Shown here: positions 6,925 through 7,996 of the stretch, piece by piece
Position numbering within the stretch: the first letter of the stretch is position 1
Layout: each line of letters begins with the position of its first letter
Assembly (NCBI GenBank): GCA_043719555.1
Contig: JAYSTR010000175.1
Span: 1 to 7,996 of the forward strand
DNA: 7,996 nt
Direction of reading: 5' to 3'
DNA from: UBA4416 sp043719555
GTDB taxonomy: Bacteria; Bacteroidota; Bacteroidia; B-17B0; Aurantibacillaceae
Translations under genes and position numbers: made by a program
The notes under the pieces: model-generated
Databases searched by the model: none
Seen by the model: the letters and a program-made list of their open reading frames with translations, nothing else
Told to the model about the DNA's origin: nothing

Positions 6925-7266
6925 TTAGCTCCCTCTGTAAGTTGAGTAGCCATAAGGATTTAAAAGCAATGGTACGTGGTAATGAGAAGTATCTGTAGTT
7001 TCAAAAACAATAGTTACAGACGGATAAAATGCTTTTTCTCCTTGTGCTTTAAAGTAAGATGCCGTATCAAACACCAAGCGATAAATACCTGGCTCTAGCA
7101 ATGTTTCATTTGATAATAAACCTGGAAGTCTCCCATCGGTATTTGTTTGTCCATTACCAATCATTGTCCAGCTATCATCAGTGTTAGGTTTTTCGAGAAT
7201 TATTGCGACTCCCTGTGCAGGCTTTCCTTTTGAGGTATCTAAAATATGTGTGGTAATTTGGCTCAT
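6925..7266 (-). CDS. uraH: 5-hydroxyisourate hydrolase (transthyretin-like)
   Basis: This enzyme hydrolyses 5-hydroxyisourate, the product of urate oxidation, to OHCU. The 113-residue length is normal for the family. The transthyretin-related fold shows ITTHILDTSKGKPAQGV (4-20) with catalytic His7, TNTDGR (41-46) with Arg46, and HYHVPLLLNPYGYSTYRGS (95-113) with His97 and the C-terminal YRGS tetrapeptide that separates these hydrolases from the hormone carrier transthyretin. No signal peptide precedes the domain, unlike the periplasmic E. coli HiuH, so it should be cytoplasmic and share a compartment with UraD. The ATG at 7266 gives the usual MS-ITTH start and lies behind an A-rich stretch. 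It follows uraD by 61 bases and precedes the lyase-like gene by 53 bases. Assignment is secure. Confidence 0.97.
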   Translation of the reverse strand: MSQITTHILDTSKGKPAQGVAIILEKPNTDDSWTMIGNGQTNTDGRLPGLLSNETLLEPGIYRLVFDTASYFKAQGEKAFYPSVTIVFETTDTSHYHVPLLLNPYGYSTYRGS

Positions 7267-7291
7267 ACTTTTTTATTTTCTTTTTTGTTTC

Positions 7292-7313
7292 GCCGATTGC
7301 TAAAGCAAGTGGC
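7292..7313. repeat. Small hairpin in the uraD-uraH spacer
   Basis: TTGCT (7297-7301) and AGCAA (7304-7308) form a 5-bp dyad, flanked by pairable GCC (7292-7294) and GGC (7311-7313) across a two-by-two internal loop. It is the only GC-richer patch in the 61-base spacer. No T-run follows on the - strand, so it is not a standard terminator; it could affect mRNA processing or stability between the two cistrons. Confidence 0.3.
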
Positions 7314-7327
7314 TCATACGTATTTAA

Positions 7328-7831
7328 TTAAGATAGTAATTTTTCGAGACGAATGTGTGTTATTTTATTTTGTTCGTTCATTGCAATGTTTAATTCTGTT
7401 GTTGCATCGTTTGTTAAACGAGCTTTCAATAATGCTAACATTTCTTCGGCTGTTTTTCCAGTAGCACATACAATAAAAATATATCCGAATTTTTTTTCGT
7501 AAGCTTCGTTACCTTCTGCTAATGCAACCAACGTATTGTGCGTTGCAGTATTCACTCCTGATTGTTCGCCACCAGCCCATTCTTTGGTTGATGCAAATTT
7601 CTTTTCTAAATTTTTTAAGTCGCCAATTTTTGGATGATGAGTAAATGCTTCTAATCCATCCTGTGAAGAACAGTTTGCCCAAATATGATTTGACGCATTA
7701 ATTAATTCCGCTTTATTTTTAAATGGTTTTTTATGAGCCAATTGACTAGCCCAGGTTGCAGAGCCACAACATTTAAAAAATTCTTCGTTTGCCTTATCTG
7801 TGCTTAAATTATTTAACTCTTCAATACTCAT
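7328..7831 (-). CDS. uraD: OHCU decarboxylase
   Basis: UraD decarboxylates 2-oxo-4-hydroxy-4-carboxy-5-ureidoimidazoline stereospecifically to (S)-allantoin, directly after UraH in the pathway. The 167-residue, largely helical protein matches the usual length. Diagnostic motifs are THHPKIGD (64-71), with catalytic His66 before the proline, GGEQSGV (87-93) with Glu89, YEKKFGYIFIVCATGKTAEEML (111-132), and the C-terminal EQNKITHIRLEKLL (153-166) with Arg161, a likely substrate-binding residue. The start at 7831 lies only two bases after the allantoicase stop codon (7834-7836), so the two are almost certainly co-transcribed and perhaps translationally coupled. No targeting signal is visible. All key residues are present and the assignment is secure. 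Confidence 0.97.
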   Translation of the reverse strand: MSIEELNNLSTDKANEEFFKCCGSATWASQLAHKKPFKNKAELINASNHIWANCSSQDGLEAFTHHPKIGDLKNLEKKFASTKEWAGGEQSGVNTATHNTLVALAEGNEAYEKKFGYIFIVCATGKTAEEMLALLKARLTNDATTELNIAMNEQNKITHIRLEKLLS

Positions 7832-7833
7832 TC

Positions 7834-7996
7834 TTATTTTTTAATAGTTCCAAATAAACGCATACGACTTACACCTCCATCAGGAAAAATGTTTAAACGC
7901 ACGTGTGTGAATGGTCCGTGGTTTGAAATTTGCTCTTCGAAAAAATGCTCGTGGTCTGGTTGTAATTTTTGTTTTGGTAAAATTTCAGTCCAAGTA
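7834..7996 (-). CDS. alc: Allantoicase, C-terminal fragment (cut by window edge)
   Basis: The - strand from the right edge to the TAA at 7834-7836 encodes 53 residues with no start inside the window; the gene continues beyond 7996 and is cut by the window, not broken. The fragment starts TWTEILPKQKL and contains EHFFEEQ, then HGPFTHVRLNIFPDGGVSRMR, a conserved C-terminal signature of allantoicase. The family hydrolyses allantoate to ureidoglycolate and urea. The C-terminal LFGTIKK ends two bases before the uraD ATG, placing it upstream in the same operon. An intact gene should extend roughly 800-900 bases further right. The evidence is limited to this tail, but the motif and neighbours agree. 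Confidence 0.9.
   Translation of the reverse strand, partial: TWTEILPKQKLQPDHEHFFEEQISNHGPFTHVRLNIFPDGGVSRMRLFGTIKK

Noticed and set aside
6925..7266. A general transthyretin-like binding protein instead of a hydrolase
   Set aside because: The His7/Arg46/His97 set and C-terminal YRGS are hydrolase hallmarks, and uraD is the next gene upstream.
7246..7464. 72-residue hydrophobic open frame on the + strand across the uraH start and uraD end
   Set aside because: It overlaps two well-supported genes; its Leu/Phe richness comes from reading AT-rich DNA and coding sequence backwards, so I do not call it a membrane peptide.

Overview
The window is AT-rich, uses A-rich start contexts without clear Shine-Dalgarno sites, and has TAnnTTTG-like -7 motifs. 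Together with the protein sequences this suggests a Bacteroidota bacterium, probably of the Flavobacteriaceae. The lineage is inferred from composition and protein style, not from a marker gene.

Layout. At 66-491 (+) lies a stand-alone CheY-like receiver. Two AT-rich hairpins at 494-578 separate it from a + strand xanthine dehydrogenase set: xdhC (642-1421, maturation factor), xdhA (1511-2956, 2Fe-2S/FAD subunit) and xdhB (2983-5286, molybdenum cofactor subunit). A 145-base convergent spacer (5287-5431) carries a near-perfect hairpin that overlaps a REP-like palindrome. The right part is a - strand ureide operon, read from right to left: the C-terminal end of allantoicase (cut by the window edge, 7834-7996), uraD (7328-7831, OHCU decarboxylase), uraH (6925-7266, 5-hydroxyisourate hydrolase) and a 479-residue HpcH/HpaI-aldolase/citrate-lyase-like protein (5432-6871) of a family I know as DUF6986, whose reaction I cannot name.

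The genes form a purine-to-glyoxylate route. XdhABC would oxidise hypoxanthine and xanthine to urate. After an unseen urate-oxidising enzyme, UraH and UraD would turn 5-hydroxyisourate into (S)-allantoin. After an unseen allantoinase, allantoicase would split allantoate into urea and ureidoglycolate, a source of glyoxylate. The lyase-like protein ends the same operon, which makes it a candidate for handling ureidoglycolate or glyoxylate. It is the most interesting item here. The rest is a well-understood pathway, and I see no mobile element, CRISPR array, tRNA or rRNA.
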